Source of the DNA: Phascolarctos cinereus | Taxonomy: Eukaryota; Chordata; Mammalia; Diprotodontia; Phascolarctidae | Assembly (NCBI RefSeq): GCF_002099425.1 | Contig: NW_018343955.1 | Location: forward strand, 10,836,001-10,900,000 | Direction of reading: 5' to 3' | Length of the DNA stretch: 64,000 nt | Shown: positions 45,501-56,700 of the stretch, piece after piece | How the letters are laid out: the number at the start of each line of letters is the position of its first letter | Position numbering within the stretch: the first letter of the stretch is position 1 | The notes under the pieces: generated by a model | What the model was told of the DNA's origin: nothing | The model's input: only the letters and a program-made list of their open reading frames with translations | Database searches by the model: none | Program-made: the position numbers and the translations under genes

Positions 45501-45537
45501 GATCATTCCCATCTTCAGCTTGTGTAGAAAGGGGCAT
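39393..45537 (-). CDS. RAD1: RAD1 checkpoint DNA clamp component
   Basis: Five coding exons on the minus strand: 45343-45537, 44262-44370, 42198-42456, 40116-40214 and 39393-39576. They join in frame to 281 codons plus stop (human is 282 aa). The product keeps DQYILVASLDNVRNLS, CYQGYGYPLTLFLEEGGVV, KINTQEPEDTLDFDFCSTN and CFVEYYCCPDED, matching human RAD1 almost residue for residue. RAD1 is the PCNA-like-fold subunit that forms the 9-1-1 ring with RAD9 and HUS1 and supports ATR-CHK1 signalling in the nucleus. I chose the ATG at 45537 because MPLSTQ aligns with human MPLLTQ, and the in-frame codons upstream are non-ATG. A non-coding first exon should lie in the CpG island. The gene diverges from BRIX1. 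Confidence 0.97.
39577..40115. other. RAD1 intron 4
   Basis: 0.54 kb, with a young WSINE1 insertion in the middle. Confidence 0.85.
39806..39947 (+). repeat. WSINE1 with 16-bp target duplication
   Basis: Close-to-consensus SINE (ggggcagctaggtggcgcag) with a short TA-rich tail. It is flanked by aaaaatgtactttaaa at 39790-39805 and 39948-39963. Antisense to RAD1. Confidence 0.95.
40116..40214 (-). CDS. RAD1: RAD1 coding exon 4
   Basis: 99 bp. Acceptor cttatgttttag|G and donor ACTAACAG|gtcagt. It encodes LSTFGNSGSSHLDYPKDS then DLMEAFHCNQTQTN. Confidence 0.96.
40535..40880. repeat. 'catttattaagc/tgaaggaagc' family repeat
   Basis: tggagttcttcctatttgct, ctcaagcagcttataagcta and agggaagttttcatggagga. 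Confidence 0.5.
41441..41660 (-). repeat. MAR1-type SINE
   Basis: gtgatcccacttggggtttc, ggagtggtttgtcatttcc and ctactgtgccacctaactgc. Confidence 0.85.
42198..42456 (-). CDS. RAD1: RAD1 coding exon 3
   Basis: 259 bp. Acceptor atttcccttcag|GA and donor TATTTCAG|gtagcc. Encodes ASTALRMCYQGYGYPLTL through TSEVLQITMSPEKPYF. This is the linker and second PCNA-like half. It is the most conserved stretch. Confidence 0.97.
42610..42735 (+). repeat. MIR-type SINE
   Basis: cactgtggtgtagtgaatag, ggaaggcagacctaggttca and gtgagtcacttaacctctca. Confidence 0.65.
43889..44046 (-). repeat. WSINE1 with 11-bp target duplication
   Basis: Reverse copy with an (AT)n tail. tgtctaatata occurs at 43878-43888 and 44047-44057. 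Confidence 0.92.
44262..44370 (-). CDS. RAD1: RAD1 coding exon 2
   Basis: 109 bp. Acceptor ctttttacag|GCT and donor TTGCCAG|gtatat. Encodes AGIFQEFVVQEESVTFRINL then TVLLDCLTIFGSAPLP. Confidence 0.96.
44480..44610 (+). repeat. MIR SINE
   Basis: gctgtgccacttactaccta, tgggactcagtttcctcatc and gttgtactagacgattt. Confidence 0.75.
45050..45280 (-). repeat. MIR-type SINE
   Basis: attgaaagggatctaagaga, gaagatgagaaaactaacgc and acttgctagttaaggggcag. Confidence 0.55.
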
Positions 45538-45615
45538 TTTCCGTTTCACATAAGGTTCCTTCCACTGGGTGTTTCTAATTTAAACTGGGATTAACCAGTT
45601 GTCTCTCTTGGCAAC
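45343..45615 (-). CDS. RAD1: RAD1 first coding exon with 5' UTR part
   Basis: CDS is 45343-45537 (65 codons). 45538-45615 is 5' UTR, from a minus acceptor ctttcttatag. Donor TTCATTCAG|gtatgg. It encodes MPLSTQAEDGNDQYILVASL through ANAFIQ. An out-of-frame ATG immediately followed by TGA (ATGTGA, at 45551 reading leftward) precedes the start. Confidence 0.95.
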
Positions 45616-46119
45616 CTATAAGAAAGATAAATGTTAAATTGAGTTTAGTGACTCCAGAAAAAATTGCTTTAGTTGTATTACCCCCCCCCAATGATTTTTT
45701 AAAATGTCAACCAATTTGGGTTTTCTTAGCAAAACATACTTTTTCCAAGCACAACTGTTTAGATCTCACTCCACGCCCTCCAACTGCAGGAGAAAAAAAC
45801 GTGTAATGGAAACATTACTAGACTAGAAATCAAGGGGCCTGTACTCAAGTGTGAGTTTTGCCACTAAAGTACTTGTGAAGTTGGGAGTCACTTCTCTTGA
45901 GGATGTTTCCTGAAAAATGCCCTGTTTAACTTGCTCCCATTGGGCTTTTCTAAGACTAAAATAATGTATATATCACTTCACATTTAAAACATTTTCACAT
46001 GATTCACAATCACAACCCAGATTTTTTTGGGGGAGAGGGGGAAGGAGAGCCAGACCTGTGAATTCAATAGTTTAAGGAAGTCCTGGTGTGCAGAATCACT
46101 CTAGAGATGCAGATGGACA

Positions 46120-46280
46120 ACTAATTTGTAATTTATAATTGTAGAGATCTGCTTGGAGCACTGAAAAGTTGAATGACTTGCCCACGTTAACTTAGCTGAT
46201 GTGTTTCTAAGGGAGGATATGAGCCTAGGTCTCCCAGACTTCCAAGCTTAGTCCTCTATACGCTACTCCAAAGTACCTAA
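46120..46280 (-). repeat. CORE-SINE fragment
   Basis: agagatctgcttggagcact, aatgacttgcccacgttaac and cctaggtctcccagacttcc. Same subtype as 18290-18450. Confidence 0.55.
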
Positions 46281-46484
46281 TGATAGTATAAGTTTTACAC
46301 AAAAGACTAAAAGGGGTGAGGGTTCACGATGGGGAAGTGACTTGTCCCAAAACACACCTCAGCCGTGTCAAAGCCTGGATCCTAGGCAAGTTCTCCCCAT
46401 TCCCAGCAAAAGGAACATAGGATTTGGAGCTGGAATGATTCCTAGAGGTCATTTAGTCCAAACATCATATTTTACAGATAAAGG

Positions 46485-46695
46485 AGAGGTATCTAGATTG
46501 TGCAGTGCAGATGAAGCATTAGGTCTGGAATCAGGAAGACTTTCCTAGCTAGATGACCCTGGGCAAGTGACTTAATTTTGTCTGCTTCAGTTTCGTCAAG
46601 TGTATGAAATGAAGATAAAAATAGCACCTACTTCCCAGGGTTATTATGAGGATCAAATGTGATGTTTGTAAACCGACTTGCCAGAGTTACAAAGT
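46485..46695 (+). repeat. CORE-SINE (MIR/THER-like)
   Basis: ggtatctagattgtgcagtg, agatgaccctgggcaagtga, cctacttcccagggttatta and tgaggatcaaatgtgatg. Confidence 0.65.
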
Positions 46696-47283
46696 TTGCA
46701 CACCAAGAACCTGAATTCAGATCTTATCTCTTTCCCCTAGAATAACCAGTATTTACATGGCGCTTCAAATTTTGCAAAGCGCTAGGACCTTGTAAAAGGT
46801 AAATAAAGCATTAGACTTTGTCTACACCTTCCACTGGCCTCTCCATCCCAGCCCCAAGCCGAGAGAGGAAACAGAACAAACCAATGAGGAAATGCTTACA
46901 GCCCCGACTCTCACAACTCCTCGCTTCTTCCTTCGGCTCGGCTCAGGTGTCCCCTCCGCTTGAAGCTTTTTCGGATCCCTCCCGGTGGTGGGTGCTCCCT
47001 CCTCCTCCTCCCTTTACCGTGCATTTACTCATCTAAGTGTTATTTCTACCTCCGGCTCCTCCGGGGCAAGAGCTGTTTTGTCTTCGCAGCCCCAGCCTAA
47101 CCTCAGCTCAGAGCCTAAGCAGCCCAAATGTTTGTAGGGTAGGAATCAATTCCTGCCCCAGCTGTCCCAGCCGTCTCAGCCGCCTCGGCTCCCTCCGCCC
47201 CTCCAGACCCAGGGCAGCCTCAGGTGCAACAGTTTTCCCGCCCCAAGGCTGGAAGGAAGCTCTACTGCCGGCTCCCAAGGCAG

Positions 47284-47293
47284 ACCGGAAGTG
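47284..47293 (+). promoter_or_regulatory. ETS/GABP-type motif
   Basis: accggaagtg matches the ETS core consensus. Common in housekeeping bidirectional promoters. Confidence 0.5.
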
Positions 47294-47498
47294 TCGGAGT
47301 TTTGGCTTGTTTTGACTGCGCCTGCTCAGACTCCATGACTGCACAGTGCCACAGCCGTAAAGTAAAGCCGGGGTTGGCTGAACTAGAGAGGAAGCGTCTG
47401 TTGTCACCCCGCCCCCTGCCCCCCCGCTCTCAAATGTTTTTGGTGGCATAGAGACGGGAAAGAGGAGAGAGGGGCAAAGCGGAAAGGAGCGGAAGGCG

Positions 47499-47513
47499 GG
47501 ATGAACAACGAAT
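47499..47513 (+). promoter_or_regulatory. Possible short uORF in BRIX1 leader
   Basis: ATG AAC AAC GAA TAA, four codons, in frame with BRIX1 but closed. Relevant only if transcription starts upstream of 47499. Confidence 0.3.
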
Positions 47514-47523
47514 AACGTGCAAC

Positions 47524-47598
47524 ATGCAACGTGCGACGGCCGGAAGAAGGGGAATTCGGGCAAGATGGCGGCTGTCAAGAGGAAGCAGCGTGGAGTAG
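47524..47598 (+). promoter_or_regulatory. Overlapping out-of-frame uORF of BRIX1
   Basis: ATG at 47524 opens 24 codons in another frame and ends TAG at 47596-47598, past the BRIX1 ATG at 47565. Its own ATG context (caacATGC) is weaker than that of the main start. Confidence 0.35.
47561..47572 (+). promoter_or_regulatory. BRIX1: YY1-type motif on the BRIX1 start codon
   Basis: caagatggcggc is the extended YY1 consensus, placed exactly over the initiator ATG, as in many ribosome-related genes. Confidence 0.55.
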
Positions 47599-47726
47599 GG
47601 GGGCCCGAAGCGAAGAGGCCTAAAGGAAAGGGAAAAAAGGCCGGAGCGCCGGCCAAACTGCCCCCTCCAGCGCCAAAGAAGGCAGAGGAAGAGGAGGAGT
47701 ACCGCATCCCGGGCCCCGTGTCCAAG
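47565..47726 (+). CDS. BRIX1: BRIX1 exon 1
   Basis: 54 codons beginning MAAVKRKQRG and ending EEEEEYRIPGPVSK. Donor TCCAAG|gtaaga. Lys/Pro/Ala-rich and the least conserved part. Its G+C is high because it sits in the CpG island. Confidence 0.95.
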
Positions 47727-50700
47727 GTAAGAGCGGCAGCTCCGGGTCTGGCGTGGGAGCGTGGGCCCCCCGCGTGACCCCGACCCGGCATTCTCCCCCA
47801 CGAGGGGACGGCGGCCTGGCGGTCCTCGGTGCGGGGCAGCCCTCGGCTCCCTCCGGCCTCCGCAGCCAGGCCGGGCCCCCGCCGGCCCGCGCACGTGGTT
47901 GTCGCCGGCGAGCGGAGGCGAGAGGTTGTCTCAGCCCAGGTTACAGAACTTGTCAAGGCAACCAGCACTTATTATGCGCCTGCTGTGTGCCAGGCATTGT
48001 GCTAAGCGATGGGGATGGAAAAACATGTTTTTTTTTTTCTAGGAGTTCAGTCTTAGAGCGGGAGACAACAAACAACTGCATGCAGACGAGGTACAGACAG
48101 CTAGGTTGGGGACGGTCTGAGTGAAGGCACTGAGGTTAGGGGAGGGGGCACTAGGAGGGGCGTCTTGCAGAAGGTGGAGCTTTGGGTGTGACTTGAAGGG
48201 AGCAAGAAGGTGTCTTGAGCATCCTTCCCCACTTTTATCCATTCTCAAGCGGGAATTTTAATATTCTGCTCAAAGGCTGGTTCTTGCTATTGTTTTCCCC
48301 CACTGTGATTAATAACAATAATGATAACTTTACAAACATCTCACTTTATTGTCTCAGCAGTCCTGGGAAGTAGGTGCTGTTGTTATCCCCGTTCTGCATT
48401 TGAAGAAACGGGGGTAAAAGAAGATGAAGGAACTAGTCCAGGGTTACACAGCTAGTGTTTGAGGCAGGATTTGAACTCAGGTCTTCCTGACTCCTAGGTC
48501 CAGTGCTCTCTATTCCTGCTCTGATGGGTTATAGGCGAAGAAACTTTTTTAAAAAGTATTTCTCCTGCTGAATCATCTCTAAGGTTCTAGCATGATCTAG
48601 GTGCTATGGGAAATTAACAAAATAAGTCAAGATTTCTACTGTGGTTCTTCATTCAGCAAACATTTATCAAATGCCTCCTATGTCCTAGATGTTGCACTGG
48701 ATGTTAAGGATAAGAAGACAAAAAATCATTCTAGGATTTACATTCTCCTAGGATAAAAGAGGAACTGCCATCTGGGGGAGTCAGGAGAGGTCTCTTGTGA
48801 CACTTGAGTTGAACCTTGAAGGGAACTAGATGCTTCCAGGTTTTGTGGAAAGGAGAGAGCATTTCAGATGGAGACAGACTGCAGTGGTTCAGGAATGAGA
48901 GATGAAATGTCTCGTATGGGAAACAGAAGTATGGCAATTTGACTGGAACTTTAGAGTGGTGAGGAGTGTAATTGGCCTGGAAAGATAGAATGAGCTAGTT
49001 TGCAACTCATTTGGGTGAATGTAACTATATAAATAGTCAAATTAAATGTAATAGGAGTACAGAGGAAGGAGGGAGTTGCTTCTCTTGGAGGATCAGAGTA
49101 AGCATCAGAGAGAAGAGGAGGGTAAGGGTGCATTTAAATTGGCCTTGAAAGGGTGGTTAGGATTTCTCTAGGTGAAGAGGAGCATTTCAGGTGGAGAAAA
49201 TGATATGAGCAAATGTGTGAAAGTGGCAAAAGTACCATATATATATATTTGGGGGGAAATAGAGTTCAGATTGGAAAGAGTGAGTGGTTCATGGTGGAGA
49301 GTTGAATTAGGAAAGGTAGGGTGGAGCTAGATTGTCAGGAGTGATGAAGCTTGGACTTGGTAAACTATGAAGCACCGGGGGAGTGATGGGGTCAAAGAAG
49401 TACCTTGGGAAAATTAACCTAGCCATGGTGTGTTGAGGATATATTGAAGAGCCAGGGGTCTAGAAGCAGTAGGGAGCTTATTGATGTAATCTGGGTGTTG
49501 GCATTGAGAATAAAAAGGAAGATGTGGAGATAAAGGAAAAAAATGATCAATTTGGATAAGGGGGCCTACAGAATTGAAGAGTAAAAAATTCCTAAGGTTT
49601 TTGTGCCAGAAACGTGTGGTAACATTAACCAAAGGAAGCTAAGAAGAGAAATTAATTCGAGAAAGGGGAAATGAGGTGCATTAATCTGAGGTGTAGCAGG
49701 TGTTTATATGAGAAGTTTGAGGAGTTGAAGATTTTAGTTATCAATCTGCAAGCACTTATTAAGCTCCTGTTATTTTTTTAGGCACTATTCTAGGCATTGG
49801 GTATAAAGACAAAATAGTATTTGCCATCAAGAAGCTTATATTGTATTGGAGAAGACAGTGTGTATACAAAATAAATAGATATCAGTCAGGGAAGAGAACT
49901 AGCAGCTGGAGAGATCAGGAGAGACAATGTAGGAAGTGGCACTTGAGTTGAATTTTGTAGGCAACAATCCAGCAAGAGAGTGTTGGACTCAATGACTTCT
50001 AAGGTCTCTTCCAGCTCTAAATCTGTGATTCCAGGAGGACATAAGAAAGTGTTTAGAACAGCCATTGCAAAGGCACTGAGTTGAGAAGTGAGTGCTGGCC
50101 TCCCTGCGTCAGTTTGGTTGTGCGATGTTGCATATCTCCATTCTGCAGTGTGTGAACAGGAGTGGAAAGAAGTGGCAGATGATGGAAATTATCTATGGTT
50201 AGGTTTGTTAAGCCATGAGTATTGATAGGGTCAAGGGCCGAGGGACAGTGTAAAGCTAATCTGGTTAACTATAAAGTTGAGATTGGAAAACCAAACAGAA
50301 AGTAAGAGTCAAATAGCCTGAGAAAGCGAGAGGGCTCAGTGATGATGAGTAGGTTTAGCACAAGTAAGGGAAAGATGAAATTAGAAGAGGTTAATCTGAT
50401 AAGGAGATTTTGGAGTTTTTGATTCTGAATGGTGGTAGTTGAAACTGTGCTTGAAAGAATATCTTCTATCACCAGCTGCCTGTAGAACATTTCAAATATA
50501 AAACAGAGCTCATTTTTCTCTGCAAATCTGTTCCGCTTCCTAATTTAACCTGTTTCCTTGTAGAATACTGCTTCTGGTCTTTCAGGTATGCATCCTTCAT
50601 GTCCTCGTCAATTTGTCTCTCACCCCTCATGTAAATCATTTGCCAAGTCTTGCTGATTCTGTGTCTACAGTGTTTCTTGTAGTCATCCCCTTTCTCCCCT

Positions 50701-53700
50701 TACGTGGCTCCCACCTAGTTGAGATATTCCTTACTTCTGTCTTAAGAGGGCTGTTGCAGTGGTTCCCAAATTGATCTCCCAGTCTTTCCCATCTTCAGTC
50801 CATTGTCTACATAAATGCCAAATTGTTATCCTGAAAATATAGGTCTGACCTTGTTACTCTTCTGCTCAAAAAGCTCCAGTGGCTCCTTCTTACTACCTCT
50901 AGGATAAAATAGAAGCCCCTCTTGTTGGCTTTTAAAGCTCTTTACAGTCTGGCTCCACATTTCAGCCAGACTGGCATACTCTGTTGTTGCTTGTGTTTGA
51001 AGCCCTTCCCCACCTGGCTTTAGCCAAGCTTTCCGGGCTTATTATATGTTATTCCCCTTCATGTCCTCTGTGTTCCAGCCAGCCATGTTCCACCTTGTGC
51101 CTTAGACCTTTCCCAGATCCTCTTCCATGGGTGGATGCTCTCTCCTCTCGCCCTCAGAGTTTGTCTCAAGTGCCCCCTGTCCTAGAAGCCCATCCAATCT
51201 TCTGAGTCTATAGTGCTCCCCCCAGTAATTAATTGATATCTCCTTTGTATTTATATTGTATTCACTTTTCTGTCCACATAATTATTGTATGTCTCAATAC
51301 AGAATGTAAGTAAGCACTATGCAGCTGTTGGAGAAGAGGAGTTGTCTTGTATTTATCTTCATGTTCCTCTACCTGGCATAGTACATGACATAGAATAGGT
51401 GCTCAATAAATGTTTTTTGAATGAATGAAAAAGGAAGAGGGCTTGGAATAACTGGAAAGTCCATTTTTGATGAATGAAAAAATGAAGAGTAAGTGAAGTA
51501 GACTTAACAGGAATACAAAAATGATGCTGTGCCAAGAAAAGAGAAAAGGAAAAGAGTAAAGAGGGTGAGGGCTGACAACAGAATGGGAAGTAATTGATAA
51601 CCTATGATATGTATCCTGATCATTTATCCACTCATATTACAAATAGTTCTTTTTTATCAGGTGGTGCCATTTTTTGTTTTTTAATTTCAAGCATTTTTGA
51701 AGCCTTTTGTGTGCAGAGAATTGTTAGTAGCAGAATGAGATAAAAAGTTTAAGATGTTGTCTCTGCTTTCAGGAGAAGCCAGTAAACTTCCGAGGGATCA
51801 ATGCACAGGCACTTTACATGTTACAGTTATTTTTCTAATAAAAGCACAGAGTGCTTGACTAGTTTTGAGGGAAGGGTATAGTTATTGTTCACAGAAAGAC
51901 CGGGAAGACTACCTGGAAGGTAGTTGCTTTTAAGGTAATTTTTTGTGGTAGTTAGAAAAAAAATTTATCTTTCCATCTCTTTTAGGCTGTTCTTGGGGTT
52001 TTATGAAATAAAGTACTCTATCCATTTGTTATAGAGGGATCAGCAAAAGGCATTTTTCTTTATCATCTCTTTAGAATATGCTTCCAATTTAACAAATAGA
52101 AAATATGCACACATACTTGACTGATAACTCAAGTATTTGAGGGGTTCTAACACAGTTTGAAATTCATTTCCCCTTATTTATTTTTATTCCTTCCATTGTT
52201 TCACATACTTGGCCGTCCCAAACCCTTAGAAGAATGTTAGCCTCTTGGAAGCAGGGCCTTTTTTCATTTGTCTTTGTATCCCCAAGCACAATACTTTGCA
52301 TAGCATCGGAGCCACTTAATTTTTTTTTTGTTGAATTATGTAATGTCTTATAGAACTGCAGCAAATAACAGTTGAAGATTAAAAAGTGAAGCCCAACTTT
52401 GTTTTAGCAAAGACCAAGAGACTAAGCAGATGTCCTTTGGTTGAGGAATGTCTAAACAAATTATGATATATGATAATAAAATGTCATTGTGCCAAAAGAA
52501 ATGTCAACAGGAAGACTTTCAGAGAAGCCTGGGAAGACTTTTATGAACTGATTGGAGAAGGAAGTGAGCAAAACCAGGAGAACAATTTATACAGTGATTG
52601 TCACACTGTAAAGGAAAACAGCTTTGAAAGACTATGGTCAATGCAGTGATCAGACTATAACTCTAGAAACCGATGAATCATGCTTTCCGTTCTGGACATA
52701 CAGTTGATGGAATAGAGTTATAGAATGTAATTTTTAAAAAAAAATTTAAAGACATAATTGATCTGTGGATTTATTTTGCCTAACAGTGCTTATTTGTCAC
52801 AAAGAAGGGTCGTTGAGATGAGGAACACTTGTGGGGAAGAGAGGTACTGAAGAAAAGAATAACAATCAAACATTAAAGAATACTGAAGAGAACATCAGGG
52901 AGATAAAGACAAGTGAGACAGTTTTGGAACTACCATGTTTAATTTGTTAGCTACCTAAAGACATATGTATGTAATAAAGATTCAAAATTTTATATATGCT
53001 CCTTTTTCTTTTTTACTTTATGAAGGGAAATGACCATGTTTGTCAAATTCATGATAATTAAAAAATTTAACAAGTGCAGCCTGTAAATCCTTTAATACAA
53101 AGAGAACATAAATAGGGAATTTTTTTCAAATGGGGAGGGTGCTGAGGAGTGGGCATCAATTCTGAATAAAACTTCACTTTATATTAAAATCTTACATACA
53201 GTGTATGAATAGTCATTCCATCAAACTTTCCCGTATTTTTATACGGTATTGCAGGTCTTAGGGTCAGAAAACTTGGTTTTGAATCCCAGTTCAAACACTT
53301 GGTATCTGTGCAATGTCATTTGACCTCATCAGTAAAAGGGATGATACTTTTAGTGCCAGCTTCGCAAAGTATTGTGAGGAAAGTACTTTGTATGTCTTAA
53401 CATCTGAATATAATTATGAATTTTCTTTTTTATTAGAATAGTTCACTGTAAAATTACTGCTTTGGCCTTTTCCCATTAAAATGCATACTAAAGGGGCAGC
53501 TAGGTGGCTTGGTGGATAGAGCTCAGGCCTTGGAGTCAGGAGGACATGAGTTCAAATCCAGTCTCAGACACATGACACTTACTAGCTGTGTGACCCTGGG
53601 CAGGTCACTTAACCCCATTGCCTAGCCAAAAAAAAAAAATTCACACTGAGAAGTATAATAGCATAAATGTGTGAAGTGTGTCAGCAGATGTAACAAGTGC

Positions 53701-56700
53701 TACTATTTATCAGTCTAGTTACATTTGGGATCTAGCTTTTGACAGTATACATTCAGTACCGTTCTGAAGTTTATCTGTTTAAAATTTTTTTTTCTTCTAG
53801 GGTAAATGGAAGAATAAAGAGCGGGTTCTTATCTTCTCATCCAGGGGAATAAATTTCAGAACAAGACATTTAATGCAAGATTTAAGAACATTGATGCCTC
53901 ATTCTAAAGCAGGTTGGTTTTTCCTATAAGCCATCTCTTTTTATTGTATACTTTTAAAACTTTATGTTGGGAATAGTTATATGCAGATGTTTGTATAATT
54001 ATATTTCCAAGTAGAGTAATACTTCATGTAACTAGCACAGTCTCTTATGTGTGATGAGCAGTGATTATTTTAGTTAAGTTGGCATAATTAGGGAATGATT
54101 TACTTCAAAAATGTAATTCTTCAAGTGCCCAAATTATGTCCATTTTATCCATCTCCATTTCTATTGCTATAAATCTTTCTAAAATGGATTTACATGCTTT
54201 CTTACTTCCTTAAAAAAGAATTACTGAATACAATTAAAATTTTTCTTTATGCTCAGGATCATCACCATAATAGCTGGTATTTATATAGTGCCTACGATAT
54301 GGCTGGCACTATGCTTATCTTTTTGCATTTATTATCTCCTTTTATCCTTACAAGTCCATTTGACAGATGAGTAAGCTGAGACAGACAGAGGTTAAATTAG
54401 TTGCCTGGGTCACACAGGTAGTTAAGTATGGGTGGATTTGAGGGTAGATTTGAACTCAGGTCTTGTTGACTCCGGGCCCAGCATTCTGTCCACTATGTTA
54501 CTCAACTGCCACTGTATCAGAATTATAATAACATGAACATGAAGTATTTTATATTGCACTGCCACACTGTAATGGGCTCGGGGCCTGTGGGATCATTTCT
54601 TTCCTGACATAGTTCTAGCTGCCTTTCTTTTAGTTCATGGCCCTGGATGTTCTCCAGATCTGCTGGATTTTGGTGCTGCTGCTGCTAGGCTTCTGGGGCT
54701 CATGAGATCCAGCCCTTGGTCTGGGTGAGGACTGAGCTCCCAAGCTGGGTTACTCTGGGAAGCCAAGTGGTCAAGAGTCACTGCAGCTGAAGCTGTCAAA
54801 GCCAGGAATATTGCATCTTTTGTTACTGAAGGGGGTTGTAATGGGGTCTGAGGTCATGTGGTTTAGTGGAAACAGCAGTGCTTTTGTATTCAGAAAAACC
54901 TTTAGTTTGGTCATCTGCAAACTAAATTTTCATACTACCTGCTTCACAGGAGGTTGAGGGGGGTGACATGGTATGGTGAGAAGGGCACTGGGTTTGGAAC
55001 CGGAGGTTCAATCCTGAGTTAGCTTGGGCTTTTCATCTCCCTGAGCTGACTCAGTTCCTTACATTGTAAACTAAAGGGATTGGCCAGCTAGTTGACTTCT
55101 AAGGTACCTTCCATCTCTAAATCAATAATCTCATAAATAGACTTTGTCAGCTTTAAAGCATTATTACAGATTTGGAGTTAGACCTCTTTCGTGGAGGGCA
55201 AAAACAGCTCAGAGAAAGCATTTAAGGATGAAAATGAAAGAGGAATAAAACGAAAAAGAAGAAAATGGAAAATTTGTAAATTATGACAAGCAGTGGTCTC
55301 TATCAGATACATCATCCTTGTTGTCTGACCTCGCAGTCCTGGATATGCTTATAGAGGGGGTAAAAATGGCACTAAAAGACCAAACAGCAAAAGCAGCCAG
55401 ATCAGACTAAGGTCATAAGAGAGAGCAACATTGGAGGAAACACCTTAAGTTATGTTAGGATGTGGAGGGACCAGTTTACAAGGTCTCTGGAGGAGGGTAA
55501 GAAACCAGAGGCACAGGAAAAATATCTTAGACCATATTCCTACCAAAGAAAGGGAATGGAGAGAAGACTTCAATAACTGATGACTTTGTTCTTTGTTGTT
55601 CAGTCGTCATCAGTCCTGTCCCACTCTTTGTGACCCCATTTGGGTTTTTTTTTTTGATAAAGATACTGGAATGGTTTGCCATTTCCTTCTCCAGCTCACT
55701 TTACAAATGAGGAAACTGAGGCAAAGAGGGTTAAGTGACTTGCCCAGGATCACGCAGCTAGTAGGTGTCTGAGATCAGATTTGAATTCAGGTCTTCCTGA
55801 CTTCAGGCCTGGCAGTCTATCTACTGAACCACCTAGTCGTTCCATGTATTTACTTTCCAATTAATATAAAATCTTGATATGGGTCATAAAGGGTTAGGTT
55901 GGTGGCATAATGGATAGAGCATTAGACTTGGGAGTTGAGAAGATCTGAGTTCAGATTCTGCCTCAGACACTTAAGAGCTGTGTGATTCTGGGCAATTCAC
56001 TTAACTTCTCTTTGCCTCAATTTCTTCATCTATAAAAATGGGGGTAATAATAGCAGCCAGCGTTGTTATGAGGGTCAGATGAAATAGTATTTGTAAAATG
56101 CTTTGTAAATCTTAAAGTGCTATGAAATGTTAGCTTATATTATTGTTATTACATGTGAATTGAAGGCATCCTCATTAAAGGTAAGAATATGGAAACAAGC
56201 AGGCTTTCTAATGTGATTTTCAGCAATGGGCTGTATCTTTACCTTTTCACAGTAAAATACACTGTGCTTACTCTTGATTAAAAAAAAAGCGTTGAATTCC
56301 ACAGAACAAAAAGCTGCCTTATAGGCTCTTTTATAATAAAACATTTCCTATCCATACGTCAGAATCATTCAAGATATAAGTCACCCTAGTCAGTGACTCT
56401 CCGACCTTTAATGTCACATAGATCATAAAACAGGTAGAAGTGTGGTCATCTAGGTGATGGTTTCTTTCAAATTCTTTCAAAGGAGTTTGGCCTGACCATC
56501 TACACAGGAAAGATGAAGCTAGGTAAAGAATGTTTATTGCTTAGATTGTGGCATGTATATATTTGAATAGGAAACCTATAGAACTTGTCCCTCAATATAT
56601 AAATCTGGAACAGAAAATACAAGTGGACATCATGTTGGACCCACAGTTAAAAAGAAAGGAGGAGACCAGCTTGGACCACTTTGGGGAAATTGCAAAACTC

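Larger units (their letters stand above)
45616..46904. other. RAD1 5' intron
   Basis: Contains a CORE-SINE fragment (46120-46280) and a sense CORE-SINE (46485-46695), then grades into the CpG island. The upstream non-coding exon of RAD1 could not be placed. Several weak minus-strand donors exist at 46.9-47.2 kb. Confidence 0.5.
46905..47940. promoter_or_regulatory. CpG island, shared RAD1/BRIX1 promoter
   Basis: Dense CpG and high G+C in otherwise AT-rich sequence, between the divergent RAD1 and BRIX1 genes. Visible motifs are a GC box ccccgcccc (47407-47415), an ETS-type site accggaagtg (47284-47293), a second ETS-like ggccggaaga (47538-47547) and a YY1-like site over the BRIX1 start. No TATA box is seen. 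Typical of constitutive bidirectional promoters. Exact start sites are unknown. Confidence 0.85.
47727..53800. other. BRIX1 intron 1
   Basis: 6.1 kb. Contains family repeats (47945-50470), a reverse CORE-SINE, an L2 3' end, L1 and MIR pieces and a WSINE1, listed separately. 51430-52190 shows nothing I can assign. Confidence 0.75.

Noticed and set aside
45538-45549. Upstream in-frame start four codons before the RAD1 ATG
   Set aside because: That codon is GTG. The family start MPL aligns with the ATG at 45537.
47108-47968. 286-codon minus-strand open frame across the CpG island
   Set aside because: Low stop density is expected in GC-rich sequence. It overlaps BRIX1 exon 1 on the other strand and shows no domain, only Ser/Pro/Gly-rich text.
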